DNA from: GAS188 sp963713805
GTDB taxonomy: Bacteria; Pseudomonadota; Alphaproteobacteria; Rhizobiales; Beijerinckiaceae
Assembly (NCBI GenBank): GCA_963713805.1
Contig: CAVQNF010000023.1
Coordinates: 1 to 64,000 of the forward strand
DNA length: 64,000 bases
Direction: 5' to 3'
Shown: piece by piece, positions 32,663 through 42,978 of the stretch
How positions within the stretch are numbered: the first letter of the stretch is position 1
Layout: the number at the start of each line of letters is the position of its first letter
Position numbers and translations under genes: made by a program
Notes under the pieces: generated by a model
Databases searched by the model: none
Told to the model about the DNA's origin: nothing
What the model saw: only the letters and a program-made list of their open reading frames with translations

Positions 32663-33403
32663 TCAAGGCTTCGGCGAGATGTGCCAGCTCATGACGATCG
32701 AGGCGGTGAAATCGAGCTTCGCCGGCGGGATGATCTGCAGATATTTGCGTGCAGCCGAGGGAAGATCGTAAGCGACCTGACCTTGCGGGGAAGCCCGCGC
32801 GTCCGAGATCGAAGCAAGATCATCGAGCCTCACGCCCGCCGCGTCGGCGAGCACCTCGGCTTGGCGCTTGGCATCGGCGACCGCGTCGCGTCGCGCCTCG
32901 TCCATGGGGACATGCTCATCCGCGACGTGGAAGGAGGCCGTGCGCATCTCGAGGAGCCCGGACGAGGCAAGCTCGCCGATGACGGCGTTGAGCCGATCGA
33001 TTCTTCCGAGCTTGAGGCTGTAGCTCGTCGTCGCCGTATACGAAGGTGGAGGCGTCGGCCCGTTGGGCGCCGGATGAGGCGGGGGTGATTCGCCGATCGA
33101 GAAACGGCTGCTTTCGGTCTCGACGCCTTCGCTCTTGAGGGATTGGAGGAGCGTGTCGACGCGCGGCACGAGGGTCTTGCTGGCCTCAACCGCGCCCTCG
33201 ATGGTCGGAGCCTTGGCGAGAAGCTCGACAGTGAGCCTCGCATAATCGGGCTTGGCCTCGGCTCGGCCGTTTCCCTCGACTGTGAGAAGGGAACGGGTCG
33301 AGGATTGCGACGACGAAGCGGATTGGGCCAAGGCGCCCCGCCCAGGAAGCATGGCGGCAAGCATCGCGGCGAGAAGCGAGAGGACGAAGGCGGTCTTGCG
33401 CAT
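32663..33403 (-). CDS. SIMPL domain-containing protein (DUF541), exported
   Basis: Intact, 246 residues. It has a signal peptide (MRKTAFVLSLLAAMLAAMLPG, cleavage after ALAQ), then the SIMPL/DUF541 domain: LLTVEGNGRAEAKPDYARL at the N-terminus, YTATTSYSLKLGRIDRLNAV in the middle and ASIVMSWHI at the end. It is periplasmic or outer-membrane associated. Bacterial members (BP26/YggE-like) are immunogenic periplasmic proteins linked to oxidative stress, but no enzymatic role is known. It converges with hrcA, whose stop is 28 bases away. Confidence 0.88.
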   Translation of the reverse strand: MRKTAFVLSLLAAMLAAMLPGRGALAQSASSSQSSTRSLLTVEGNGRAEAKPDYARLTVELLAKAPTIEGAVEASKTLVPRVDTLLQSLKSEGVETESSRFSIGESPPPHPAPNGPTPPPSYTATTSYSLKLGRIDRLNAVIGELASSGLLEMRTASFHVADEHVPMDEARRDAVADAKRQAEVLADAAGVRLDDLASISDARASPQGQVAYDLPSAARKYLQIIPPAKLDFTASIVMSWHISPKP

Positions 33404-33586
33404 TTTGCGCTCCCAATGTCGGTCATCCGCATTTCCCTTGCGAATATGTCCGCAAGCCGACCGAAAAATCCGCGCAATGATGGTCGAGCGCTCGTGGCTA
33501 CGCCTTGCTCATAATCGCGTCACGATCTCTGGTGATGAGAGACGAGGCGCGATATTCTTGACGTTTCGGACGTTGCGGGGCGCGCG

Positions 33587-35200
33587 ATGGAGAGTTACAT
33601 GGGTTTGTTCCTGCGAGGCCCACGCCTCGTCATGGCCGCCACGAGCGCGGCCCTCCTCGTCTTCACCTCCCTGGCGGTTGCGCAAGAAGGCGAGCCCGCG
33701 GCCAAGCCCGGCGCGCCCCATTCGGCCGCGACCGCAATCGCGCCTTCGGGCGAGCGTCCGGAAGGGCAGCCGGGGCAAGGCCATGGACCGGCCCCGGCGC
33801 CCAGCCAAGCAAGCGAGCTGCATCGCCTGCCGCCCGATTCCACCACGAAGCAAACGCTCACCCTTCCGGGCCGCACCCTCAATTTCAGCGCGACCGCGGG
33901 CTCGATCAGGATTTACGACGGGAAGGGCGAGCCTCAGGCCGATATCGCCTACACGGCCTATCAGCTCGACGGCGCGGAAGCGAAATCGCGGCCCGTGACC
34001 TTCGTCTTCAACGGCGGGCCGGGCTCGGCCTCGGCCTGGCTTCAATGCGGCAATGCGGGGCCTTGGCGCTTGTCGATGACGAGCGAGGCGGCCTTTCCTT
34101 CGGCGCCTCCCGTTCTCGTTCCGAATGCCGAGACCTGGCTCGATTTCACCGATCTCGTCTTCATCGACCCTGCCGGCACCGGCTATAGCCGCTTCGTCGC
34201 GACGGGCGATGAGGTGCGCAAGTACTTCTACTCGGTCGACGGGGACGCGGCCTCGGTCGCCGTCACCATCAGGCGCTGGCTCGAGCAGGCGAACCGCATG
34301 CTCTCGCCGAAATATATTCTGGGCGAGAGCTATGGCGGCATCAGGGGGCCGCGCACCGTCTGGAACTTGCAGAAGGAACAAGGGGTCGGCATCAGCGGCC
34401 TGATTCTCGTTTCGCCTCTCCTCGACTTCCGCGAATTCCGGGGCTCGAGCCTCCTGCAATATGTCGCGAGCCTTCCCAGCATGGCGGCCGTGATGCGCGA
34501 GACGAAAGGCCCCGTGACCCGCGCCGATGTGCAAGATGTCGAGCGCTACGCCGCGTCGGATTTCCTCATCGACGAGCTGAAAGGCCAGAGCGACCCGCAA
34601 GCGCTCGACCGGCTGAGCGACAAGGTCGCATCCCTCATCGGGCTCGATCGAAGCTTCGTGCGCCGTCTCGGGGCGCAAATTCCCCCCGAAGCCTTCCGGC
34701 GCGAGCTCGACCGGCGTCAGGCCAAGGTGACCAGCGCCTATGACGCGACCGTCACCGGCTATGATCCCTTCCCCGACTCCTACTTCAGCCGTTTCCAGGA
34801 CCCGCTCATCGATGCGCTGAGTGCGCCGATGACGAGCGCCATGGTCGATCTTTATGAGCATCGGCTCGATTGGAAGCCCGACGGGCATTATGAGCTCTTG
34901 AGCGACGCCGTGAACCGCTCGTGGAATTGGGGCGGCGGCCTCAACCCACCCGAATCGCTGACGCAGCTTCGCGAGGCCCTGGCGCTCGACCCCAAGCTCA
35001 AGGTGCTCGTCGCCCATGGCTTGTTCGACCTCGTCACCCCCTATTTCGGCTCGAAGATGGAGCTCGATCAGCTCCCCCGTTACGGCTCGCCGGATCGGGT
35101 ACGCCTCGTCGTCTATCCCGGAGGCCATATGTTCTATTCGCGCGACGCCTCTCGCGCCGCCTTGCGGGACGAAGCCAAGGCGATGATGAGCGTCGATTAG
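33587..35200 (+). CDS. S10 family serine carboxypeptidase-like peptidase, exported
   Basis: Intact, 537 residues. It has an N-terminal signal or anchor (hydrophobic to about residue 30, ending LAVAQ), then a Pro/Ala/Gly-rich stretch to about residue 75. The alpha/beta-hydrolase core has an oxyanion FNGGPGSASAW and the nucleophile in GESYGG (Ser248 from the first Met). Asp is at 481 (HGLFDLVTP) and His at 514 (YPGGHMFYSR), the order expected in S10. It removes C-terminal residues from peptides in this family. MESYMGLF offers two starts (33587, 33599). Confidence 0.88.
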   Translation: MESYMGLFLRGPRLVMAATSAALLVFTSLAVAQEGEPAAKPGAPHSAATAIAPSGERPEGQPGQGHGPAPAPSQASELHRLPPDSTTKQTLTLPGRTLNFSATAGSIRIYDGKGEPQADIAYTAYQLDGAEAKSRPVTFVFNGGPGSASAWLQCGNAGPWRLSMTSEAAFPSAPPVLVPNAETWLDFTDLVFIDPAGTGYSRFVATGDEVRKYFYSVDGDAASVAVTIRRWLEQANRMLSPKYILGESYGGIRGPRTVWNLQKEQGVGISGLILVSPLLDFREFRGSSLLQYVASLPSMAAVMRETKGPVTRADVQDVERYAASDFLIDELKGQSDPQALDRLSDKVASLIGLDRSFVRRLGAQIPPEAFRRELDRRQAKVTSAYDATVTGYDPFPDSYFSRFQDPLIDALSAPMTSAMVDLYEHRLDWKPDGHYELLSDAVNRSWNWGGGLNPPESLTQLREALALDPKLKVLVAHGLFDLVTPYFGSKMELDQLPRYGSPDRVRLVVYPGGHMFYSRDASRAALRDEAKAMMSVD

Positions 35201-35267
35201 GTTCGGGACGGCCCACCCCGAACGGAGACCGCGAAAAGCGGAAATCGGACTTTAGCTTCGCATGATC

Positions 35268-35320
35268 CCCAAGAACACTGGATGCCCGCCTTCGCGGGCA
35301 TGAGCGGAGAGGTTTCACCG
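35268..35320. repeat. REP-like palindrome, third copy
   Basis: Reverse-oriented, shorter copy of the element at 27568-27770: ATGCCCGCCTTCGCGGGCAT followed by GAGCGGAGAGGTTTC. It sits between the convergent S10 peptidase and RND permease genes and could act as a bidirectional 3' end. Confidence 0.7.
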
Positions 35321-35342
35321 CCTCGCTAGTTCACGCGCCTGA

Positions 35343-38300
35343 TCAGAGCGCGCCGTCCCCTACTCGGCCGGCTGAGGCGAGCGAGGCGGGCGAAGGCAGG
35401 GGCGCCGGCTCGGCCAATTCGCCTTCCGCCTCGCGCACGCGCTTTTCTTCCGCGCCCGCGATCCATTGCTCGATCTTGTCGAGATACACATAGATCACGG
35501 GCGTGATGTAAAGCGTGAGCAATTGCGAGACCGCGAGGCCGCCGACCACCGCGATGCCGAGCGGCTGGCGAAGCTCCGAGCCCGCGCCCGCGCCGACCGC
35601 GATCGGCATGACGCCGCAGAGCGCCGCGAAGGTCGTCATCATGATCGGGCGGAAGCGCAGCATGCAGGCTTCCTGGATCGCCTCCGCGGCCGGAATGCCG
35701 CGCCGGCGCCGCGTGATCGCGACATCGATCATCATGATCGCGTTCTTCTTCACGATGCCGATCAGCATGAGCACGCCGATGATGGCGATGACGGAAAGGT
35801 CGAGGCCGAAGAACTCGAGCGAGAGCACCGCGCCGAGGCCCGCCGACGGCAGGCCGGAGAGGATCGTGATCGGGTGGATGAAGCTCTCGTAGAGAATGCC
35901 GAGCACCATGTAGATCACGACCACGGCCGCCAGCGAGCAGAAGCCCTTGCCCGGCAAGCGCCTCCTGGAAGAGCTGCGCCGAGCCGGTGAACACGGTCGA
36001 CGACCGTCACCGGCATGTTGATGTCGCGCTCGGCGGCGCGGATCGCGGCGATCGCCTGGCCGAGCGCGATGCCGTCGCCGAGGTTGAAGGAGAAGGTCGA
36101 CCGCCGGCAGTTGGCTCTGCCGGTTCACGGTGAGCGGACCGACGCGAGGGCACGATCGTCGCGACCGCGCTCAGCGGCACGTTCTGGCCGCTCGCCGAGG
36201 TGACATAGACGCGCGACAAGCGCGGTGGGGTCGGCCTGGAAGTCCGCGTTGGCCTGGATGATCACCTGATAGTCGTTCGACGGCGTGTAGATCGTCGAGA
36301 TCTGGCGCGTGCCGAAGGCGTTGTAGAGCGCGTTGCGGATCTGATCGGCCGTGACGCCGAGAATGCCCGCGCGATCGCGGTCGATCTTGATGGTGCGCTG
36401 CGGATTGCGCAATCTGCAGGTCGATGTCGACGTCGCGCAGGATCGGGATCTTGCGCAGCTTCTCGAGGAGCGTCGGCGCGAGCTCGAAAAGCTCGTTCAG
36501 ATCGCGGGCCCGTCACGATGTACTGATAGAGCGCCTTCGACGGGCGCCCGCCGGTGAGGTTGAGGTTCTGCACCGGCTGGGCGACGAAGGTGATCCCGGG
36601 CACCGACGTGCTCGCCTGGCGCAGGCGCGCCATGACCTGGAACACGCTGTCGCGTTCGGCGCGCGGCTTCAGCGCGATGAAGAAGAAGCCCTGGTTGGTG
36701 GTCGACGAAGCCGATCACCGAGATGTAATAATCGACGGCCGGGTCCTTGCGGATGACATCGGCGAGCGCTTGCTGGCGCGCCGCCATCGCCTGGAAGGAG
36801 GTGTCGGCCGCGGCCTCCGAAATGCCGCGAATGAAGCCGGTGTCCTCGAGCGGGAAGAAGCCCTTGGGCACGTCGAGATAGAGCTTCACGCTGAGCGCGA
36901 GCGTCGCGAAGGTCACGAGCAGCATGAGGAAGCGCGACCTTGAGCGCGAAGCCTGAGCGTGACCCGATAGGCATTCTGCATGGCGCCGAACACCGCATCG
37001 ACTGCGCGCTCGAACCAGTTCGCCTCCGCGCCATGGCGTTCGGGCGCGCAACACGCGCGCGCACACCATCGGCGTCAGCGTCAGCGAAACGAGGCCCGAC
37101 ACCAGGATCGCGATCGAGATCGTGCCGGCGAATTCGCGGAACACGCGGCCGACGATGCCGCCCATGAAGAACACCGGAATGAACACCGCCACGAGCGACA
37201 TGGTGATCGACAGAATGGTGAAGCCGATCTCGCGCGAGCCCTTGAGCGCGGCCGCGAACGGCTTCTCGCCTTCCTCGATGTGGCGGACGATGTTCTCGAG
37301 CATCACGATGGCGTCGTCGACCACGAAGCCGACGCTCAGCGTGAGGGCGAGCAGCGAGATGTTGTCGATCGAATAGCCGAGCACATGCATCGCGGCGAAG
37401 GTGCCGACGAGCGAGATGGGAAGCGCCAGCGCCGGGATCACGGTCGCCGACAGCGCGCTTGAGGAACAGGAAGATGACGATGATGACGAGGACGATGGCG
37501 ATGCCGAGCGTCTTCTCGCACATCCGCGACCGCGTTGCGGATCGGGATCGAGCGGTCGAGCAGCACGTTCAGCTTCACCGACGGAGGAAGCTGCGGCCTG
37601 ATAGGCGGCGAGATGGTCCTTGACCTCGTCGACGACATCGATCGTGTTGGCGTCCGATTGACGATAGATCGCGACCTGAATCGATCGGCGTCGTTGCCGA
37701 ACCAGGCGGCGTTCTGATCGTTTTCGATGCCGTCGACCGCGACCGCGACATCGCGCAAGCGGATCGGCTGCGCCGTTGTGGACCGCGACCACGATGTTCG
37801 AATAGTCCGCGGCGTGCAGCAACTGTCCGTCGGTCTCGAGCGTGATGCGCTGCTTGTCGCCGCGCATCTCGCCGACCGGCGTGTTGGAGTTCGCGGCCGA
37901 GACGGCATTCTTCACGTCGTCGAGCGTCAAGCCGCGCGCCGCCACGGCGTCCGGATCGACATGGATGCGCACGGCGAAGCGCTGGATGCCGAAAATCTGC
38001 ACCTGCGACACGCCGGGAAGCTGCGAGATCTGCTGCTGCAGCACCGTCTCGGCATAATCGTTGACGGTCGTGAGCGGCAGGGTCGCGGAGGTGAGCGACA
38101 GGAACAGGACCGCGAAATCGCCGGGGTTCACCTTGCGGAACGAGGGGGCTGCGGGAAGCTCGGGCGGCAATTTGCGCGCCGCGGTCGAGATCGCCGATTG
38201 CACGTCGAGCGCGGCGCCGTCGATGTTGCGGTCGAGCGAGAACTGCATGACGATCTGCGTGGCGCCGATCGAGGAGCTCGAGGTCATCGAGCTGACGCCG

Positions 38301-38528
38301 GAGATCGTGGCGAATTGGCGCTCGAGGGGCGCGGCCACCGAAGACGCCATGGTCTCCGGCGCTGGCGCCCGGGCAAGCGTCGCGTAGACCGAGATCGTCG
38401 GGAAATCGACATTGCGGCAAGGCCGCCACCGGAAGCTGGCGGAAAGCGAAAGTGCCGAAGATGACGAAGGAGAGCATGACCAGCGTCGTCATCACCGGAC
38501 GACGGATGCACAGCTCCGAGATGTTCAT
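35343..38528 (-). CDS. Efflux RND transporter permease (HAE1/MdtBC-like), many frameshifts
   Basis: Inner-membrane proton/drug antiporter, 3186 bases or about 1060 residues, right for the family. The N-terminus is MNISELCIRRPVMTTLVML, and TM4 carries the proton-relay Asp pair in LSVGFVVDDAIVMLENIVRH. The second half has IGIVKKNAIMMIDVAI, with the Lys-Asn pattern of MdtB/C-type pumps. Roughly ten indels scatter it over three frames (for example near 38415, 37770, 37525, 36945, 36705, 36515 and 35965-36170). Its ATG overlaps the adaptor stop (ATGA). With the adaptor it forms an export pump; the outer-membrane factor is not here. Confidence 0.88.
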
Positions 38529-39912
38529 GGATCAGCCCCCTCCTCGGCGCTTGTCCTGAAGGGTGCGTCACGGGCGTGCCGTCGGTGAGGCGCAAGCTGC
38601 CCGTCGGTGACGACCGTCTCGCCGCCTCTGAGGCCCGTCGAGATGACCGCGGTCGCGCCCTCGAAACGGTCGACCGTCACGGGCTTCACCTTGGCGACCC
38701 CGTGCTCGATGACGAAGACGATATTGCCGTCTTGCGAGCTTCGCACCGCGTTGCGCGGCACGATGACCGTCTCCTCGTCCCGCCCGAGGGTGACGGTCAC
38801 ATTGCACAAGAGCCCCGGCCAGAGGCCCTCGTCGGCGTTGTCGAACACGCCCTCACGCCGATGTTGCCCGAGGTCGAAATCGACCGAATTGTCGATCGCG
38901 GCGACCTTGCCTTCCGCCGAGACGTCGCTTCCCTGCACGGTCGCCACGACCGGCGCGCCGCCGCGCCCGTTCGCGCTCTGCAAGGCTCGAGAACAGGTTC
39001 TGCGGCAGGGAGAAATTCACATAGATCGGCTGGATCTGGTTGACGGTGACGAGCGTGCCGCTCGTATCGCCGGTGCGGATGGCGCTGCCCTCGCGCTGGA
39101 GGCCGATGCCGACGCGGCCCGCCACCGGCGAGGTGATGGTGTAGTAGCTGCGCTGCACGCGCAGATTGTCGAGCGCGGCCTGGTCGGCGAGCAAGCTCGC
39201 CTCGGCGAGCGCTTCGGCCGTCTGGGCGTTCTGCAGATTGAGGATCGAGCCCGCGTTCGTCTTGGCGAGCGTGTCGTTGCGCACAAAGTCGCGCTTCGTC
39301 TGCACGATCTGCGACTGGTCCTTGGCGACGACGGCTTCGGCCTGGCGGATCTGGGCGTCGACCTGGCGGGCGTCGAGCTCATAGAGCACATCCCCCTCGG
39401 CGCACCGCCTGTCCGTCCCGGAAGCAGCACCTTGGCGATCTGGCCGTCGACGCGCGTGCGCACCGTGATCGAGGCCATGGATTTCGCCCTGCCCACCGCC
39501 TCGGCCGTGATCGGCGCCGGCGCGTTTCTCGCTCACGCTCGTGAGCACGGGCACGGCCTCGGCGGGCGCGGCGGGAGGGAGGTTGGTTGCTCGCGGCCGG
39601 CTCGGCACTCGCCATCTGCACCGGGGCCGTCGGCGGATCGGTTCGCCTGGTCCTGAGCCGCCGAAAGAAAAACGGCCGCTCAATCCAACCGCGAGCAAGA
39701 AGCCGAAGGCGGCGACGACGGCCGCGGCCGAAAGCATATAGGACACGATCGCCAGGGTGCTGCGGGCGCGGCTTACGCGGCGCGGTTTTGGCGACGCGGC
39801 TTCGTGGCCCGTCGGCAGCCGGAGACCGCGGCCTCCTGGCTCGCCGCGTCCGCCCCCACGACGATGTCCTCCCTTTCGTCGAAGGAGGCTTCTTGCTTTC
39901 TTCGTTTCGCAT
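38525..39912 (-). CDS. Efflux RND periplasmic adaptor (membrane fusion protein), frameshifted
   Basis: Links the RND pump to an outer-membrane channel. An N-terminal TM (STLAIVSYMLSAAAVVAAFG) is followed by lipoyl and hairpin regions (LYELDARQVDAQIRQAEAVV, KDQSQIVQTKRDF) and beta-barrel SPVAGRVGIGLQREGSAIRT. The C-terminal part carries GRDEETVIVPRNAVRSS. Indels lie near 39768, 39530, 39405, 38985, 38865 and 38590. The ATG at 39910-39912 (MRNEESKKPPSTKGR) gives a basic, Pro-rich cytoplasmic leader; the internal Met at 39746 is the alternative start. The stop is coupled to the permease ATG. Confidence 0.84.
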
Positions 39913-40210
39913 CAGCACCCGCCGCCTCCCCCTCCGGCCGCGCCGATAGCATGTCGCGAGAGGGAAGTCTCTGCAATCAAAGGCGATATCGGCCGAGCAG
40001 CCTCGACCAGACAGCCAATTCGGGGCCCAGTCGGAGCTCGAGCGCTCCCGGCGCTCGATTTCGATCGCTCTTCGGCGCTGGAAAATAAAGGAAGCGGCAG
40101 CTTGAGTCGAATCAGTGCCCGGGATCACGGAATAGGCGTGTCGCCACATCGGGAGAATCAGCTCGAAGATGCCGCCCTGCGGTGCACGGGCGCAAGGCGT
40201 GCGGCCTCGC

Positions 40211-40680
40211 TCAATTTTGCCCGGAAGCCTTGACCGCTTCGTCCAGGGCCGCGATGACCGAGGCGTCGGGATGGCCGAAGAGGCGAGGCGCCTTTCCCGC
40301 CTCACGAGCTTGGCGAAGGCTTGCGATCCGTCGGGCGCGAAGACCACGTAGAGCATGTTGGCGGCGCAATCATGCGGCTTGCAGAGCGTCGCCAGCGAAA
40401 ATGCCCGGTGGCCGACCGGAACCAGATGGGCCGGCGTGTTCACGCCTTGCCCGGTGAGGGCGAAATCCTCGATCCAGCCCGGTACGTCGTGCTCCTTCGC
40501 GAGCATCCGCGTCCAGGCGCTGCGATAGGGCTCGGTGCGAATGAGATCGAGAAGATAGGCGCCGGCCCGCGCCATGGCGAAGCTCACCCAAAAACCGAGG
40601 ACGAGAGCCGCCAGCGGCATGCCCGGGAGGACCGTCCTCGCAAGGCGGCCCGCGACTTTATGCGACATGATTTTCCTCAT
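40211..40680 (-). CDS. Ivy-type lysozyme inhibitor (inhibitor of vertebrate lysozyme family)
   Basis: About 156 residues after removing one extra base near 40285. The N-terminal membrane span serves as signal peptide (VLPGMPLAALVLGFWVSFAM). The mature part matches Ivy: AYLLDLIRTEPYRSAW, VPGWIEDF and the CKPHDC loop near residue 98, which in Ivy is disulfide-bonded and inserts in the lysozyme active site. MLYVVFAPDGSQAF follows and the end is DASVIAALDEAVKASGQN. The Shine-Dalgarno GAAGGAGG precedes ATG 40678-40680. It is a periplasmic defence against C-type lysozymes. Upstream collagen-like codons are outside the gene. Confidence 0.82.
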
Positions 40681-41086
40681 CAGCTCACCCTCCTTCGCGG
40701 CGAAGCGCGTGTTCGCCGCGTCCCGAGGCCTGCACGCAACAAGGTCAGCGATCGCGGCCGTCGACAATAGCCGGCGAAGTGGACGCGATCCGTCTCCTCC
40801 ATCTTTTCCGTCTTTTCCTTCTTTTCCGTCTATTCCGCCAGGGCGCGGTCGAGCGGGCTCTCGCGATTTGCCCTGGCCATTCTTCCTTGTCACTTCGGGC
40901 AACTTCGGCAATGGACAGACGCCCCGATTTCGGCTAGAGCGCGAGCGAATTTCAGTCGTCGCCCAGGCGATGATGACGCTTAGCCGGGTTCAAGCTTCGC
41001 CGAGCCGGTTCGCAGCTCGGCTGTCGCCATGCGAGGCTCGGCTCGACGGATTGTAACGGTTCAACTCGTTTCGGCAAGGACAAGAC
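40681..41086. other. Intergenic with a short nonamer tandem repeat
   Basis: No gene seen between ivy-like and rpsU, which are divergent. About 40798-40839 holds imperfect tandem TCTTTTCCG/TCTTTTCCT units. On the minus strand these read as a Gly-Lys-Asp collagen-like stretch, which I do not take as coding. The rest should contain both promoters, but I could not place -35/-10 boxes with confidence. Confidence 0.55.
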
Positions 41087-41317
41087 GTGCAGGTTCTCGT
41101 TCGCGACAACAATGTGGATCAGGCTCTTCGGGCGCTCAAGAAGAAATTGCAGCGCGAGGGCGTCTTCCGCGAAATGAAGCTTCGCGACCATTACGAGAAG
41201 CCGTCCGAGAAGCGAGCCCGCGAGAAGGCCGAGGCGGTGCGCCGGGCCCGCAAGGTGGCACGCAAGCGGGCGCAGCGCGATGGCCTCTTGCCCGTGAAGG
41301 CGAAGCCGGTTCGCTGA
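41087..41317 (+). CDS. rpsU: 30S ribosomal protein bS21
   Basis: Intact, 76 residues: MQVLVRDNNVDQALRALKKK at the N-terminus, then HYEKPSEKRAREKAEAVRRA and a strongly basic C-terminal tail, the standard alphaproteobacterial S21. It starts at GTG 41087 with AAGGA eight bases upstream. It binds the 30S subunit near the anti-Shine-Dalgarno and helps initiation. It is monocistronic here. Confidence 0.95.
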   Translation: MQVLVRDNNVDQALRALKKKLQREGVFREMKLRDHYEKPSEKRAREKAEAVRRARKVARKRAQRDGLLPVKAKPVR

Positions 41318-41589
41318 AGCCTAGGCTCGCCCGGAAGGGTTCGCGAGGCGACGAGGGTGGCGAGAGCTTTGCGCCGTTCCTGGCGGATCGATTCCGATGG
41401 ATGGTCCCATTCGTCGGCAAAATCCAGGCAGAATTCGATAAAGTTGTGGTCAGGCCCTTGCCGACGCGTCATACCATTCGTCGGTGCCCGACCACGGCAA
41501 GCGAGATGATCGGGCCGTCGATGGGCGGCACACGGATGATCGTGACGCGATTACGCGTAGGCTCATGCGGTTTTGGGAATAACGGCGGC

Positions 41590-42466
41590 ATGGACCTGAT
41601 GGTTTCGCGGTCGAATTTCGTTCAGGCCGGACAATTCGCGCCTGCGGCGCCCTTGGCCTCGTGGCCGCGCTTTCGGCATGCGAGTGGGCCGTCGCCTCGC
41701 GAGATCCGGGCGTCGCCGTGGTGGACAACAAGGCAGACCCCGCCGCCACCTCGGCCAATATGTCCTCGCTCAGCGCCATCATCGCTCGCAACCCGAATGA
41801 TGCCCAGGCCTACAACACCCGCGGCGCGGCCTTCGCCAAGACCGGGCATTTCAGCGAGGCGATCGCCGACTTCACCAAGGCGATCCAGCTCCAGCCCGAT
41901 TTCGCCGCGGCCATGACCAATCGCGCGCTCGCCTATCGCCAGACCAACCGCAACGACGCGGCGCTCGTCGATTTCAATCGCGCCATCGCGGCCAATCCGA
42001 GCTACGGCCCGGCCTATCTCGGGCGCGGCAATCTCGAGCGCGCGCAAGGGTCGCTTTCGACCAGGCGCTCGCCGATCTCGATCAGGCGATCCGCTTCGCG
42101 CCGGAATCGGCCGAAGCGCTGCATGCCCGTGGCCTCATCCGCCAGCGGCAAGGCAATCATCAGGCGGCGATTTCCGATTTCGGCGCCGCGATCGACCGCA
42201 ATCCCTTCGCGGCCCCGCCCTATCAGGCGCGCGGCCAGAGCTATCTGGCGCTCGGGCAATATCAAATGGCGCTCGACGATTTCAACGCCGCGCTGAACGT
42301 CGACAACAAGAACGCCGATGCCTGGGCCGGAAGAGGCGTCGCCGACGAGAAGCTCGGGCACAAGACCGAGGCGGTGGAATCCTACCAGCAGGCGCAGACA
42401 TTGGATAACGGCAACGCGATGGCGCGTGCCGGATTGTCGCGGCTGCAGAGCGGCAGGGTGCTCTAA
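41590..42466 (+). CDS. TPR-repeat lipoprotein (two frameshifts)
   Basis: The N-terminus after frame repair reads as a lipoprotein signal: GALGLVAALSACEW, with lipobox LSAC. At least six tetratricopeptide repeats follow, of the pattern AYNTRGAAFAKTGHFSEAIA and DFTKAIQLQPDFAAAMTNRA. The ATG at 41590 or 41599 is one frame off (indel near 41613), and another indel near 42050 separates repeats three and four. Total is about 290 residues. A membrane-anchored periplasmic protein-interaction scaffold is likely, related to the NlpI-like TPR lipoproteins common in rhizobia. Partner unknown. Confidence 0.8.
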
Positions 42467-42978
42467 TCGGATTTCTTGTCGCGCGCCTGGGCCTGCGACG
42501 CTGTCGCGATCGGCAAGAACATGCGGCGGGTTTCGTCGGGGATCAGAGTGAAGCCAATAGCTTCATAGAAGGTGATTGCCCGCTGATCCTTGGCATCGAC
42601 GACGAGAGCAAAAGCCCCGATCCCGAAGCTGTCCGTGCGCATCAGAGCGTCGGCGACAAGAGCGCGGCCAAGGCCTTTACCCTGATGCTTGGTCGCGATC
42701 GCCAGCCGCCCCAAAAGCATGGCGGGAACGACCGGATAGCGCGGCAGTCGCTTCGTCAGATCCGCCGGCAACGAATCCAATGGCACGCTCGTTGCGGCGA
42801 GCGTGTAAAATCCCGCGACTTCGCTCGCGTCATCGAGCGCCACAAAGCATGCGGCTATTCGGCGTTTGATATCCTGAAGCGCGAGTTCCCGTAGATAACG
42901 ATCGAGCGCCTCCACGCCGGACCGAAAAGAGCTGCGACCATGCTCGCGCGTGAGCGCTTGGGTGACGAAACTCGTCAC
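42463..42978 (-). CDS. GNAT acetyltransferase toxin, TacT-like
   Basis: Intact, 171 residues. The GNAT core has the acetyl-CoA pyrophosphate loop HQGKGLGRAL (Q/RxxGxG/A) after LLGRLAIATK, and the beta-7 tyrosine in AITFYEAIGF. The N-terminal FRSGVEALDRYLRELALQD is the pattern of GNAT toxins that acetylate aminoacyl-tRNA. The ATG overlaps the stop of a DUF1778 gene (ATGA, 42975-42978), the classic tacAT arrangement. Toxic activity is inferred from family and context. Confidence 0.88.
   Translation of the reverse strand: MTSFVTQALTREHGRSSFRSGVEALDRYLRELALQDIKRRIAACFVALDDASEVAGFYTLAATSVPLDSLPADLTKRLPRYPVVPAMLLGRLAIATKHQGKGLGRALVADALMRTDSFGIGAFALVVDAKDQRAITFYEAIGFTLIPDETRRMFLPIATASQAQARDKKSD

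Noticed and set aside
39379..40911. A 510-residue protein with a collagen-like start, Ivy domain and adaptor N-terminus
   Set aside because: It is chance opening across an intergenic nonamer repeat, the Ivy-like gene and the MFP 5' end. The Ivy gene has its own strong Shine-Dalgarno and signal sequence.
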